From positions 1 to 64,000 of the forward strand of contig NZ_WMBA01000042.1 in assembly GCF_009707865.1 (NCBI RefSeq): DNA of 64,000 bases, given 5' to 3'. A program made the translations under genes and the position numbers. A model generated the notes under the pieces. That model saw only the letters and a list, made by a program, of their open reading frames with translations, made no database searches and had not been told where the DNA came from. Numbering within the stretch: position 1 is the stretch's first letter; each line of letters starts with the position of its first letter. Of this stretch, positions 25,719 through 34,673 are shown one piece after another. The DNA is from Amycolatopsis pithecellobii. GTDB lineage: Bacteria > Actinomycetota > Actinomycetes > Mycobacteriales > Pseudonocardiaceae.

Positions 25719-26701
25719 CGGCCCGCGTGCAGCGAGGGATACGGACCCACCTGCACCTGGTCGTATCCCGGCTCGTCGCGTTCGGTTTCCAGGCGCCGCC
25801 ATTCGCTACGCACGAGAATCCGTTTCATCCACCGGTCCGTGCCGTCGTACCGGGCCCGGAACGGCCGCCGGGCGTGTGCGGCGACATCGTTGTTCACCAT
25901 CACGACATCACCGGGGTCGGCCATGACCGTTGTGGCGCAACGGTCCAGCGCCGCACCCAGCCGCTCCCACGCGGCCCGCAGTTCCGGTTGCCCGTCAGGA
26001 AGCGTGGTGTAGGGCGGGTCGAACCGCATGCACAAACCGTCGGCGGTCTCCCACACGGTCCGCATCCGCGGCGCGTCCGGGCCGTCGAACGACCAACTGC
26101 CGGCGTAGCTGTCGTCCGGGTAGAGCAGGACCGGTTGCGCCGCAAGCACGGCGATGTCCTCCTCCGTCAGGTCGGCGCACCGGATGCTGGCGACGTCGGT
26201 GCCGACCCGGTCGGGGTTGCGCACGCACGCCAGGAGCAGCAGCTCGGGCCGGTCCGGATGGTAGGAATCCTCGGTATGCCATTCCAGCCGGACGGTGCTG
26301 CTGGCACCGACCTGAAGATTCGCGGAGGCCCGACTGGGCACGATGTTGTGGACCAGCCGCCCGTCCTGTTGCGCCTTCCAGCCGAATGCGCGGCCGGTCA
26401 CGCTTGCGACAATTGCGAATGCGATGTCCAGCTCCCTGGTCTGCCCCGGTTCGAGGGCGTCCCATGATTGCGGGGTGGGTCCCGCCACGCCGGTGAACTC
26501 CGACAGGATCCCTTTGAGCACACAGTAACCGGAGGCCGACCGCGGCACGCGGGTCAGCTCACTCAATCCTGCGACGAGTGCGGCGGGAATCCGATCACGG
26601 TACAGGTACAGCGAATCCGCTGTCGCACCATCGGCGGTGAGCGAAAAAGTGGTCCGGCGCAAAAGTTCTTGCACGTCTTCGCCGGCGGTACGGACATCCA
26701 T
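25715..26701 (-). CDS. Clavaminate-synthase-like Fe(II)/2-oxoglutarate dioxygenase (amino-acid hydroxylase type)
   Basis: A 328-residue non-haem iron oxygenase. The iron ligands are visible as His-x-Glu in LEWHTEDSYHPDRPELL near residue 145 and the distal His in NNDVAAHARRPF near residue 280. The 2-oxoglutarate arginine is in RYDGTDRWMKR just after. These motifs are those of the clavaminate synthase/AsnO/VioC group, which hydroxylates the beta-carbon of amino acids. I chose the ATG at 26701; GTG codons upstream are alternatives. It heads a coupled operon with a transporter and a beta-hydroxy-amino-acid dehydratase-like enzyme. Substrate is not deducible. Confidence 0.85.
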   Translation of the reverse strand: MDVRTAGEDVQELLRRTTFSLTADGATADSLYLYRDRIPAALVAGLSELTRVPRSASGYCVLKGILSEFTGVAGPTPQSWDALEPGQTRELDIAFAIVASVTGRAFGWKAQQDGRLVHNIVPSRASANLQVGASSTVRLEWHTEDSYHPDRPELLLLACVRNPDRVGTDVASIRCADLTEEDIAVLAAQPVLLYPDDSYAGSWSFDGPDAPRMRTVWETADGLCMRFDPPYTTLPDGQPELRAAWERLGAALDRCATTVMADPGDVVMVNNDVAAHARRPFRARYDGTDRWMKRILVRSEWRRLETERDEPGYDQVQVGPYPSLHAGR

Positions 26702-26857
26702 TTCATCGTGAGCTAGCACGCCCACCACTAAATGGTACGGAAACGTGCATTTGAAGACCCGTTAAGGAAGCTTTGAGGTTTGCATCGGCTGCCTCGGCCC
26801 TTGCCGGCCGCACCGTATTGCCGGGCCGGCAAGGGACATGGCGAGGCCCGCGCCGGC

Positions 26858-27013
26858 TCAGCGGGTGGCGGCCGGGATCCCGCCGGGGAACCCGCCGAAG
26901 CTGAGCTGGCCGGCCGCCGCCGGAACCGACGCGAAGGCCAGGCTCGCCGCGATCAGTGCCGCGCCGAGCATCGACCACGCCGCGAACCGCCGTGACGATT
27001 TCCGTGATTTCAT
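26858..27013 (-). CDS. 51-residue secreted peptide
   Basis: A short gene starting at an ATG with GGGGTG seven bases upstream. The product opens with a basic stretch (MKSRKSSRRF) and a hydrophobic core (MLGAALIAASLAFASV) ending at AAA-G, a good Sec signal-peptidase site. That leaves a mature peptide of about 17 residues rich in glycine and proline (GQLSFGGFPGGIPAATR). No family is recognised. It stands alone between the dioxygenase and the FAD oxidoreductase. It may be a signalling or cell-surface peptide, or part of a decayed secreted protein. Confidence 0.5.
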   Translation of the reverse strand: MKSRKSSRRFAAWSMLGAALIAASLAFASVPAAAGQLSFGGFPGGIPAATR

Positions 27014-27097
27014 CGATGTTCACCCCATTCCGGTAGGCCTACTGGTGCCCCGGCATCCTCACCGACGTCGCCCGGGGTGGGCGGACAGCCTGCTCGA

Positions 27098-28486
27098 TCA
27101 GCGGACAGCTTTGCCCGAAAATCGCCGCACCGTCCCCAGCTTCACGATCGCGCCCTGCCGTTCGAGCTCCGCGCGGGTCCGGGCCGTGAGGTCGGCCGGT
27201 GAGCCGGCGAGCAGCGCGGCGCCCACCCCGGCGGCCTGGCCCGTGGCGAACGCCGTGCCCATGACCCGCACCGAGGCGGCGGCGACGCGTTCGCCGCCGA
27301 GTACCCGTCCGGCGGCGAACAGGTTCGTCGTGCCGGCGCTGCGGAGGTTGTCCAGGGTGATCCCGAAGACCCCGTCGCCGCCGATGGCCGCCCATTCCGG
27401 CGGTTTACCGGAGCCGGGATGATATTCGCTCGGCCACGCCCCGAGTGCGACCGCATCGTCGCCGACGAGTCCATTGTGGAGGGTCGCGTCGCGCACCGGG
27501 GACCGCGCGACGAGATGGCGCGACTGACGGATGCCGAGTTCGGGTCCACTTGCGACAAGATAGGCGGATTCACCGCCTGGCATGCCACGCAGAACACGTA
27601 GATACGCCCACGCCTGAGTACGGGCGTGCCGCGTCGCGGTGCTGTACGAGCCGGCGTCGAGCGGATCGAGATCCTCGTCCGCCAGGTACGCGACCACGTC
27701 ACCGGAAATGGGCAGCCGCATGACAAACCCGCTCGACGAGGTGAGGCCGGGCAGCCCGGTGCGCTGCGCCCGGCGCACGGCCTCGCCGACGGTTTCCGGC
27801 GTGATCTCGGCGGCGGGATCGATGCCACCGTAACGCGCGGCGAGCGTGGCGGTCTGCAAGCGGCCCCGGTCCCCCACGGTGTGCGCGGCACCGGCCAGCG
27901 CGGTGAGGGTGGCATCGCCGGTGGCATCCACGACGGCGGACGCGGTGACTTCGACCTCGCTGCCCGCGAAATCCGTGTAACTGAGCCCGGTGACGATGTC
28001 ACCATCCCGCCTGGCACCGGTGAGCGTGGCGGCCAGCCGCACCTCGACCCCGTTGTCCGCGCATAAGTGGTCCAGACCATATTTCACAGCTTCGGGATCG
28101 AGGAACACGACGGCCCAGTGGCCGGCGCCGACGACGGTCATTTCGCTTACGCCGCCCAGCGCGGCGAGCTTGCCGAGGAGCGCGTCCGCGGCCCCACCGA
28201 CCGCCTTCCGCGGCTCGGGTTCGCAGGTCCACAACCCGCAGTAGCCCAGCACGGTGCGCAACGTCGCCGCGCCGCCCAGCGCGGTGGACCGTTCGATCAG
28301 CAACACCCGGGCCCCGGTGCCCGCCGCCCCGACAGCAGCCGCGACCCCGGCGGCACCACCACCGACGACAACGACGTCGTACCGCCCGTCCGCGGAAATG
28401 CCCGGCATCAACGCGCCGCGGCGATCGCGGCGGCCAACGTCGTCGTAGGGCGCCCGATACCGCCCGTCCGCCGACACGCCCGGCAT
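27098..28486 (-). CDS. FAD-dependent oxidoreductase with duplicated N-terminus
   Basis: A 462-residue flavoprotein with the dinucleotide-binding motif DVVVVGGGAAGVAAAVGAAGTG, and ending in NLFAAGRVLGGERVAAASVRVMGTAFATGQAAG, typical of the FAD_oxidored/succinate dehydrogenase-like group. The first 26 codons are a tandem copy of the next stretch: MPGVSADGRYR at 28486 and MPGISADGRYD at 28408. Either ATG can start translation. The outer one forms TGATG with the stop of the upstream NmrA-like gene, so reinitiation would give the longer form with a non-family extension. Substrate unknown. Confidence 0.82.
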   Translation of the reverse strand: MPGVSADGRYRAPYDDVGRRDRRGALMPGISADGRYDVVVVGGGAAGVAAAVGAAGTGARVLLIERSTALGGAATLRTVLGYCGLWTCEPEPRKAVGGAADALLGKLAALGGVSEMTVVGAGHWAVVFLDPEAVKYGLDHLCADNGVEVRLAATLTGARRDGDIVTGLSYTDFAGSEVEVTASAVVDATGDATLTALAGAAHTVGDRGRLQTATLAARYGGIDPAAEITPETVGEAVRRAQRTGLPGLTSSSGFVMRLPISGDVVAYLADEDLDPLDAGSYSTATRHARTQAWAYLRVLRGMPGGESAYLVASGPELGIRQSRHLVARSPVRDATLHNGLVGDDAVALGAWPSEYHPGSGKPPEWAAIGGDGVFGITLDNLRSAGTTNLFAAGRVLGGERVAAASVRVMGTAFATGQAAGVGAALLAGSPADLTARTRAELERQGAIVKLGTVRRFSGKAVR

Positions 28487-28536
28487 CAGCGCGCGGCAGC
28501 GATCGCGGCGGCCAAGGTCGTCGTGGGGCGCCCGAT
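28381..28536. repeat. 78-bp tandem duplication across a gene junction
   Basis: Two imperfect copies of 78 bp (28381-28458 and 28459-28536), each running from ACCGCCCGTCCG to GGGCGCCCGAT. The right copy holds the true end of the NmrA-like gene and the outer start of the FAD oxidoreductase; the left copy holds a relic of that end and the inner start. Because 78 is divisible by three the oxidoreductase frame stays open. Several substitutions between copies show the event is not brand new. Confidence 0.85.
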
Positions 28537-29340
28537 CAGTTTCCGGAGTTCGCCGCCGGCGGTGAAGAGCTCGCCCTGGCTGAGCCCGCGGTCGGCGTCG
28601 GCGAGTGCCTCCGCGATCTCGGCGGGTACCCCCACCGCGCGGTAGGCCTCGATCAACTGGGCGGCGGCCAAATCCTGATACGATATCTTCTCACCGGTCG
28701 CCGCCGAAACGGCCGCGGCCAGCTCGGACAGCGTGAACGCTTCGTCCCCGCCCAGCTCGTAGACGGCCCCGGCATGGCCTTCCGTGGTCACCACCGCGGC
28801 GGCGGCTTCGGCATAGTCGGCCCGGGATGCGGCGCTCACCCGCCCATCGCCCGCCGCGCCGATGATCGCGTGACTCTCCAGGAACAACGGCAGCTGGTCG
28901 GTATAGTTCTCGAGATACCAGGAATTGCGCAGGAAAACCGTGGGCACGTCGCGCTCCCGCAGGTAGTCCTCCGTTTTGCGGTGAGTGGCGCCGAGAATGG
29001 TCGTCGCGGAATCCGCGCGCACCATACTCGTGTAAGCGATGAGCGAAACCCCGGCCGCCACTGCGGCGTCGATGGCACGACGGTGGTTGGCGAGCCGCTC
29101 ACCGGGCGTGGTCGTGGAAACCAGCACCAGTTTTTCCGCACCGGCGAACGCTTCCCGCAACCCGGCCTCGTCCCCGAAATCCGCCCGGCGGACGATGACA
29201 CCCCGCTCGGCGATATCTTTTATCCCCGCGACCTCACGGCCGGTGGCGACGATATCCGCGGCCGGCACCCCACGGCGGAGCAAGGCCTCCACGACGAGCC
29301 TGCCCAGATGCCCGGTGGCCCCGGTGACGACGATCGACAT
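28486..29340 (-). CDS. NmrA-like NAD(P)H-binding quinone oxidoreductase
   Basis: A 284-residue atypical SDR. The N-terminal NAD(P)-binding motif VTGATGHLGRLVVEALL, the YTSMVRAD segment near residue 105 and NSWYLENY near residue 143 match the QorB/QOR2 group, which reduces quinones or senses NADPH. It lacks a YxxxK active site. Its C-terminus (LAAAIAAAR) lies in the 78-bp duplicated block. Its stop shares bases with the start of the FAD oxidoreductase, so the two are coupled. Confidence 0.85.
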   Translation of the reverse strand: MSIVVTGATGHLGRLVVEALLRRGVPAADIVATGREVAGIKDIAERGVIVRRADFGDEAGLREAFAGAEKLVLVSTTTPGERLANHRRAIDAAVAAGVSLIAYTSMVRADSATTILGATHRKTEDYLRERDVPTVFLRNSWYLENYTDQLPLFLESHAIIGAAGDGRVSAASRADYAEAAAAVVTTEGHAGAVYELGGDEAFTLSELAAAVSAATGEKISYQDLAAAQLIEAYRAVGVPAEIAEALADADRGLSQGELFTAGGELRKLIGRPTTTLAAAIAAAR

Positions 29341-29802
29341 GACTTTTTCCCTTTCCCTGTGGTGTGCCCACAGCCAACGCCGATCCCGGCATCGGGGGTA
29401 GAACGCACTTCCCGGTAAGGAAGAGACCGGGCGGAAAGGAAACAGCACAACGCCGATCGACCGCGCGCGGATGTGACCGAAGCCATGCACTGTGGCACCA
29501 CACTCCGCGACGCGGAGCGGCATAGCTTGGTCGAGGCCCGTCACCGTCGACGAAATACGCGGTCTGCGCCGGCGACCGGTGGCGCTGCTCGACGACGGGC
29601 GGCGAACGCCGGGAGCACGGTGACACTCGCCGGCCGGCCGGAGTCCGGGCGCCCACGGAGCAACCGCTCGCCGCCGGGGGCTCATTGCCGGCCATCACCG
29701 CGAACGGCGTCGGTGCCGTCGCGCGGGCAGCCGCCGCGTGGGGGGCCGGTCTGTCCCGGGGAGATGCCGCAGCACCTCCGCCGGGGCAGGCCGGTCCACC
29801 CG
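29341..29802. other. Gene-free stretch of 460 bp
   Basis: No open frame here has a recognisable product, and I see no convincing operator or terminator. AGGGAAA just upstream of the NmrA-like start serves as its ribosome site. The stretch must also hold that gene's promoter and the 3' region of the secreted esterase gene. Confidence 0.5.
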
Positions 29803-31284
29803 TCAGCTGATCGTCACCGTTGTCGTGCCGGGGGTGGAGCCGGCGGTGGTGCCGAATTCACCGGTTCCCGTGTCGAGAGCGAACCGCAGGCGGCCGGTGT
29901 TGTCGGCGGTCACCTGCTGGGTGGCCGGGTGGGACTCGTGCACCGACTGGACCGTGTAGGTCTGCCCCGGGGTGAACGTCGCCGGGGTGGTGACGTCCGC
30001 GTTCCCCGCGCCGGTCAAGGTCAGGGCGCGGCCGTCGGTCCGGGCGCCGGTGAGGTCGAGGAACCCGTCGGTGCCACGGGTTACCTGGATCCGGTAGTCC
30101 CACACCGAGAACCGCGGGATCGCGGTCCGGTACGAGAAGGTCTCCGGGGTCGCCGTGGAAGCCGCGAACTTCGCGTTGGCACCGGGCACGATCTGGGTGG
30201 CGAACATCTCCTTGTTGTTCGCCCCGTGTGTGCCCGGAGTCTGCACCGTGTGGAACGGGATTCCCTTCGCCGTCAGGTCATTGACCGCGATCGTCCTATT
30301 GAGACTGAGCTCCTGTTCCAGCACCGAGCCGGACGGGGAACGCACCGGCGAGAAATCACCCTGGCATTCCGGCGCGTTCAGCAGTTCCACCGGGTTCAGG
30401 CAGCCGTCACCACTACTGAGCAGGAACGCCACATCCGCGCCCTTGAGGTTCGTGGCGATGTCACGCGGGTTGAACTGGGCCCACCACACCGGATCGGTGA
30501 GACTCGTGGTGTAACCCTGATCCCGGAAATATCCGACCGGTTCGATGATCGTGCTCTGCAGTACCGGTTCCTTGATGTCGTAACCGCCACTGACGTACCC
30601 GATGTAGGAGTACGCGTCCGGGTGGATCATGCCCTGCAGCGCCGCGGCCCAGCCGCCCATCGAGAAGCCCATCACACCACGACCGCCACGATCGCTGCGC
30701 ACGTTGAAGATGCTTTCCACCAACGGATACAGCTCCTGGTGCAGGAACGAGTCCGCGGGCAGTTCACTTGCCGTCAACGGCTGGATGTTCGGCAGCAGAT
30801 CGGACCGGCCGTCGACCCACATGCACGTCTGGCAGATCGACCCGTTCGGATCCGTGTCGGGCGAGACGGCGACGAAGTTCATCTTGCTCAGCTGCGACGG
30901 GATGTCATAGAGATTGTCCTGAAGGTACCCACCACCGCAGCCGATCATCCGGACCAGCGTCTCCTGCGAGGTCACGGCATTGAGCGCGCAATTGTCCAAA
31001 GGGGACAGTACGGTGCCGTGCAGGACGTACATCACGGGCAGCTTCGGCCCGCTGTCGTAGTAGGAGTCCGGCAGGTACACCGTGTTCGTGACGCGCCGTT
31101 TCAGCAGCGGGCTGTCGAAGCTCAGGTGCACCACCTGATCGTTGCCGTCGATGGGCGCGACCTGCACGTTCCATCCCGAGTACGGCGCGGGCAGCGCGGT
31201 GTCCGCGGACGCCGTCGCCGAGGCGAACATCATCGCGACGGCGGCGCCGAGCACAGCGAGCCGCCACAGGGTTTTTGGCCACAT
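29803..31284 (-). CDS. Secreted antigen-85/esterase-D-like alpha/beta hydrolase
   Basis: A 493-residue exported esterase. A Sec signal peptide (MWPKTLWRLAVLGAAVAMMFASATASA) cleaves near residue 27. The hydrolase domain shows YVLHG near residue 85, the serine elbow MGFSMGGW near 205, and a likely His in TPGTHGANN near 355. Several cysteines (CALN, MIGCGGG, ICQTCM) may form disulfides. The last 110 residues are Thr/Gly-rich and probably a beta-sandwich (LTGAGNADVTTPATFTPG onward). It could be a mycolyltransferase-like or polyester/lipid esterase. It lies upstream in sense of nothing else and just past a lipid-catabolism operon. Confidence 0.8.
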   Translation of the reverse strand: MWPKTLWRLAVLGAAVAMMFASATASADTALPAPYSGWNVQVAPIDGNDQVVHLSFDSPLLKRRVTNTVYLPDSYYDSGPKLPVMYVLHGTVLSPLDNCALNAVTSQETLVRMIGCGGGYLQDNLYDIPSQLSKMNFVAVSPDTDPNGSICQTCMWVDGRSDLLPNIQPLTASELPADSFLHQELYPLVESIFNVRSDRGGRGVMGFSMGGWAAALQGMIHPDAYSYIGYVSGGYDIKEPVLQSTIIEPVGYFRDQGYTTSLTDPVWWAQFNPRDIATNLKGADVAFLLSSGDGCLNPVELLNAPECQGDFSPVRSPSGSVLEQELSLNRTIAVNDLTAKGIPFHTVQTPGTHGANNKEMFATQIVPGANAKFAASTATPETFSYRTAIPRFSVWDYRIQVTRGTDGFLDLTGARTDGRALTLTGAGNADVTTPATFTPGQTYTVQSVHESHPATQQVTADNTGRLRFALDTGTGEFGTTAGSTPGTTTVTIS

Positions 31285-31327
31285 GTAACAGAAATTCCCT
31301 TACTCGTCGTTGAGTGGGCGACAGGTG

Positions 31328-32881
31328 TCAGCTCGCCGGCTGGTACCGCGCGCGCAACACCTTCTTGTCGATCTTCCCGGCCGCGGTCAGCGGGAGTTCG
31401 TCCACGACATGCACCGCCTTCGGGACCTGGTGGGGACCTTTCTTCTCCCGGACCGTGGCCAGGAGCGCTTCGACGTCGACCGGCCGGCCGTGGCGCGGCA
31501 CCACGAACGCCGTCACCGCCTCACCCCATCTGTCGTCGGGCAGGCCGATCACCGCGGTGGACGACACGCCGGGCACGGTCGCGATGGCGTCCTCGACCTC
31601 ACGCGGGTACACGTTGAAACCGCCGGAGATGATCATGTCCTTCTTCCGGTCCACAATGGAGTAAAACCCGGTTTCCCCTTGCACGGCCAGATCACCGGTG
31701 TGCAACCAGCCGCCCTGCAACGCGATTTCCGTCTGCTCCGGCTGGTTGCGGTAACCGGTCATCACCGCGGGCGAGCGCAGGCACAGCTCCCCCACCTCGC
31801 CGCGCGGCACCGGCTCACCGTTGTCGTCCAGGATCGCGACCCGGGTTTCGGCGACGGGACGGCCGCAGGTTTCCAGCAGTTCCGGCCGGTTCACGGGATC
31901 GTGCTCGTCCTTGCGCAGGCTCGTGCACATGCCGAGGCATTCGGTCTGGCCGTATCCCTGCTGCAGCACCGGACCCAGCGCGTGCCAGGCTTCGGCGATG
32001 CGCGCGGGGTTCATCGGCGCGGCCCCGTAGAGGACGGTTTCCAGCGAAGACGTGTCGTACCGGTCGATCCCGCCGTGGTCCAGCAACGAATAGACCATCG
32101 TGGGCACGACGAACGCGTAGTTGATCCGTTCCGCCGCAACGGTGGTGAGCCAAGCGTCGGGATCGAACGACTGGTGCAGCACCACCGTGCCGCCGTGCCA
32201 CAGCGTCGGCAGGATCGGCAACGAGCCCGCGTGCGTGATCGGCGCGGACAGCAGGAACCGTGGATTTTCCGGCAGCCCCCACGACAACGGCAGCATCCGG
32301 GACATCGCGACCAGCGCCCGGTGCGGCACGCGGACTCCCTTGGGGCGCCCGGTGGTGCCCCCGGTGTACTGCAGCCACGCGGTGTCCTCCTCGCGCGCGG
32401 GCCCGCGGCTGAGCGGTCGTGGCGCGAATTCTTCGCCCAGTGCCAGCAGATCCGGCGCCAGTTCCGTGGGACCGAACGTGAGCACGTGCTTGATGCCGGG
32501 ACACCGCTCGGCGATCGCGGCAGCCGTTTCGGCGAATTTCGGGTGCACCAGCAGGATTTCGATGCCGGCGTCCGTACAGGCGAAGCTGTGGTCGGCGACG
32601 GAGCCCAGCGGGTGCAGGCCGGTGTAGGTGCCACCGAGCAGGTAGGTGGCGGCTTGCGCCAGCCAGACTTCGGGGATGTTCGGGCTCAGCGCGCCGACCG
32701 CACTGCCGTGCCCGATGCCGCGCGCAGCCAGCACCTGCCCGATGCGGCTGGTGATGGCGGCGGCCTGGGCGTAGCTGATCCGGCGGTCACCGAGCACGAA
32801 CGCGTCCCGCCCGGGGAACCGGTCCAGCGCCTCGATGAGCAGGTCGTCGAACGTCAATTCGGGGTTGTACAGGTGAACCAC
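31328..32881 (-). CDS. Acyl-CoA synthetase (AMP-forming)
   Basis: A 517-residue ANL-superfamily ligase that activates a carboxylic acid with ATP and CoA. The phosphate loop YTGGTTGRPKG is near residue 165, YGQTE near 295, TGDLAVQGETGFYSIVDRKKDMIISGG near 395, and the catalytic lysine lies in PLTAAGKIDKKVLR at the end. The GTG at 32881 follows GAGGAG at six bases and begins VVHLYN. It belongs to a minus-strand run with an F420-type LLM, SDR, enoyl-CoA hydratase and thiolase, so it probably activates the substrate of that beta-oxidation route. Confidence 0.92.
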   Translation of the reverse strand: MVHLYNPELTFDDLLIEALDRFPGRDAFVLGDRRISYAQAAAITSRIGQVLAARGIGHGSAVGALSPNIPEVWLAQAATYLLGGTYTGLHPLGSVADHSFACTDAGIEILLVHPKFAETAAAIAERCPGIKHVLTFGPTELAPDLLALGEEFAPRPLSRGPAREEDTAWLQYTGGTTGRPKGVRVPHRALVAMSRMLPLSWGLPENPRFLLSAPITHAGSLPILPTLWHGGTVVLHQSFDPDAWLTTVAAERINYAFVVPTMVYSLLDHGGIDRYDTSSLETVLYGAAPMNPARIAEAWHALGPVLQQGYGQTECLGMCTSLRKDEHDPVNRPELLETCGRPVAETRVAILDDNGEPVPRGEVGELCLRSPAVMTGYRNQPEQTEIALQGGWLHTGDLAVQGETGFYSIVDRKKDMIISGGFNVYPREVEDAIATVPGVSSTAVIGLPDDRWGEAVTAFVVPRHGRPVDVEALLATVREKKGPHQVPKAVHVVDELPLTAAGKIDKKVLRARYQPAS

Positions 32882-32903
32882 GGTGTTCTCCTCAATGGAC
32901 TGC

Positions 32904-33869
32904 TCAAGCGATCGCCGGCGCGCTCTGGAACATGACCCGGTCGGCGACGCCGGCATACTTCTCGCGTGCGGCCGCGATGGCCTGCGGCCACGTCGGCGCG
33001 ACGACACAGAAGGCGTCGAGGATCTCGTCGGGAACCAGCTCGGCCATCGAGTCGTGCTCGCCATGGCGCACCTTCTGGCGCAGGCGTTCCCCGAGCTCAC
33101 CCCAGCCGTGCAGGTCGAGGACCGGCCGGTAGGCCGGTGTCGAGGCGTAGAAGGCGAACTGCCGGCGAACCGCTTCCCGCGAGGCGTCCCCGGTGTCTTC
33201 GTCCACAATGCACAGTGCGGTGACCGACAGCGCGAACTCGTCGCGCCGTCGGTCCGCTTTGGACAGTCCGCGCGCGATCGCGGCCTCGGCGACCTCGCGG
33301 AGGTAGGCGTGTGTGTGAATGGGGTGGACGAGTGCCCCGTCGCCGACCTCGGCGGCGGCCTCGAACATCGCGGGACCGAGCGCGGCCAGATACACCGGCG
33401 GTGCCCCGCAGTCCAGCGGCCCGGGATTCATCGCCGGGGGCAGGTAGTCGAGTGTGTAGTACTCGCCCCGGAAATCGAGCGGATGGGCACCGGCGAACGC
33501 ACCCCAGACATGCCGCACCGCCAGGACGTACTCGCGCAGGCGCGGCATCGGCGGGGTGAACGCACTGGAGAACCGTCGCTCGATGTGCTTGCGTACCTGG
33601 GATCCCAGCCCGAGCACGAACCGGCCGCCGCTCGCGCGCTGCAGATCCCACGCCGACACCGCGGTCACCATCGGGCTGCGCGGGAACGCGAGCGCGATCG
33701 ACGTGCCGAGCACGCGATCGCGCAGATGCTGGGACGCGACCGCCAGTGCCTGGAAGGGATCGCCGGTCGACTCGGCCACGAACAGCCCGTCGAAACCCGC
33801 CTCGACCTGTCGCGCCCTGGCCGCCATTTCCTCGAGCCGGGGTCGGTAGACGTAGAGATCGACTTTCAT
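32904..33869 (-). CDS. LLM-class (F420-dependent type) oxidoreductase
   Basis: A 321-residue luciferase-like TIM-barrel protein. FDGLFVAESTGDPFQALAVA near residue 26, LGTSIALAFPRSPMVTA near 55 and GGRFVLGLGSQVRKHIERRF near 80 match actinobacterial F420-dependent LLM oxidoreductases. These reduce or oxidise alcohols, aldehydes or enones with F420. It sits inside the acyl-CoA synthetase to thiolase operon, 22 bp from the synthetase start. Cofactor choice is by family resemblance, not proven. Confidence 0.85.
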   Translation of the reverse strand: MKVDLYVYRPRLEEMAARARQVEAGFDGLFVAESTGDPFQALAVASQHLRDRVLGTSIALAFPRSPMVTAVSAWDLQRASGGRFVLGLGSQVRKHIERRFSSAFTPPMPRLREYVLAVRHVWGAFAGAHPLDFRGEYYTLDYLPPAMNPGPLDCGAPPVYLAALGPAMFEAAAEVGDGALVHPIHTHAYLREVAEAAIARGLSKADRRRDEFALSVTALCIVDEDTGDASREAVRRQFAFYASTPAYRPVLDLHGWGELGERLRQKVRHGEHDSMAELVPDEILDAFCVVAPTWPQAIAAAREKYAGVADRVMFQSAPAIA

Positions 33870-33878
33870 GGCACCCTC

Positions 33879-34667
33879 TCAGACCGCGAAGGAATAGCCG
33901 CCGTTGACCGGATACGTCTGCCCGGTGATCCACGACGCCTCGCCCGAAGCCAGGAACAGGATGAGGTTCGCCGGGTCAGCGGGCTCGCCCAGCCGCCGCA
34001 CCACGTAGTTGCGCAGCATCGCCTTCACCTGGTCCGCGTCCTCGGTCGCCGTCGCGACGCCGGGTGTCCGAACAGGACCGAGCGACACACAGTTGGCCGT
34101 GATGCCGTGGCGTCCCACGGCTTTCGCGAGCCCTCGGGTGAACCCGGCCGCGCCGGCTTTCGCTCCACTGTAGACGACCAGATGCGGTTCACCGACCCGT
34201 CCGGCGTCGGAGATGACGGTCACGACCCGGCCGTACCCGCGCTCCACCATGCCCGGCACGGTGGCCCGCGTGGTGTTCAGCACGCCGTACAGGTTCGTCC
34301 CGAGCCACGGCTCCCATTCCTTGGGTCCGGTCTCCCAGAACGGCGGCGCGGGACGCATCGGATCCTGTGCCGGGCCGGCGTTTCCGGCGTTGTTGACCAG
34401 GATGTCGATCGGACCGAGGTCCTGTGCCACGGTGTCGACGAGCCGGGTCACCCCGTCGAAGTCGGTGACGTCACCGCCCAGTCCCAGTGCGCGCCCGCCG
34501 GCCGCCCTGATCTCCTCGGCGACCGATTCGGCCCGGTCACGGTAATAGTCGTTGACGGCGACCGCGGCGCCCTGCGCGGCGCAGGTCAACGCGACCTGCC
34601 GGCCGACGCCCTGCCCGGCGCCGGTCACCAGGACGGTCCTGCCATCGAGTCGGAACAGCTCGGCCAC
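33879..34667 (-). CDS. SDR-family 3-oxoacyl/hydroxyacyl dehydrogenase-like protein
   Basis: A 262-residue classical short-chain dehydrogenase. The cofactor motif VTGAGQGVGRQVAL is near residue 15, NNAGNAG near 92, and the active-site pair YSGAK (YxxxK) near 157. It ends with NPVNGGYSF-like residues (YPVNGGYSFAV) typical of the family. In this operon it would oxidise a beta-hydroxyacyl-CoA between the enoyl-CoA hydratase and thiolase steps. It lies 6 bp downstream of the hydratase gene. Confidence 0.9.
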   Translation of the reverse strand: MAELFRLDGRTVLVTGAGQGVGRQVALTCAAQGAAVAVNDYYRDRAESVAEEIRAAGGRALGLGGDVTDFDGVTRLVDTVAQDLGPIDILVNNAGNAGPAQDPMRPAPPFWETGPKEWEPWLGTNLYGVLNTTRATVPGMVERGYGRVVTVISDAGRVGEPHLVVYSGAKAGAAGFTRGLAKAVGRHGITANCVSLGPVRTPGVATATEDADQVKAMLRNYVVRRLGEPADPANLILFLASGEASWITGQTYPVNGGYSFAV

Positions 34668-34673
34668 GAATGA

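Noticed and set aside
27098-28408. Using only the inner ATG (28408) as the oxidoreductase start
   Set aside because: Not excluded, but the outer ATG at 28486 has the coupled TGATG with the upstream gene's live stop, so it is listed as the start with the inner one noted.
29473-31617. Long plus-strand open frame antisense to the secreted esterase
   Set aside because: The minus strand encodes a signal peptide and a catalytic serine motif; the plus frame has no recognisable domain.
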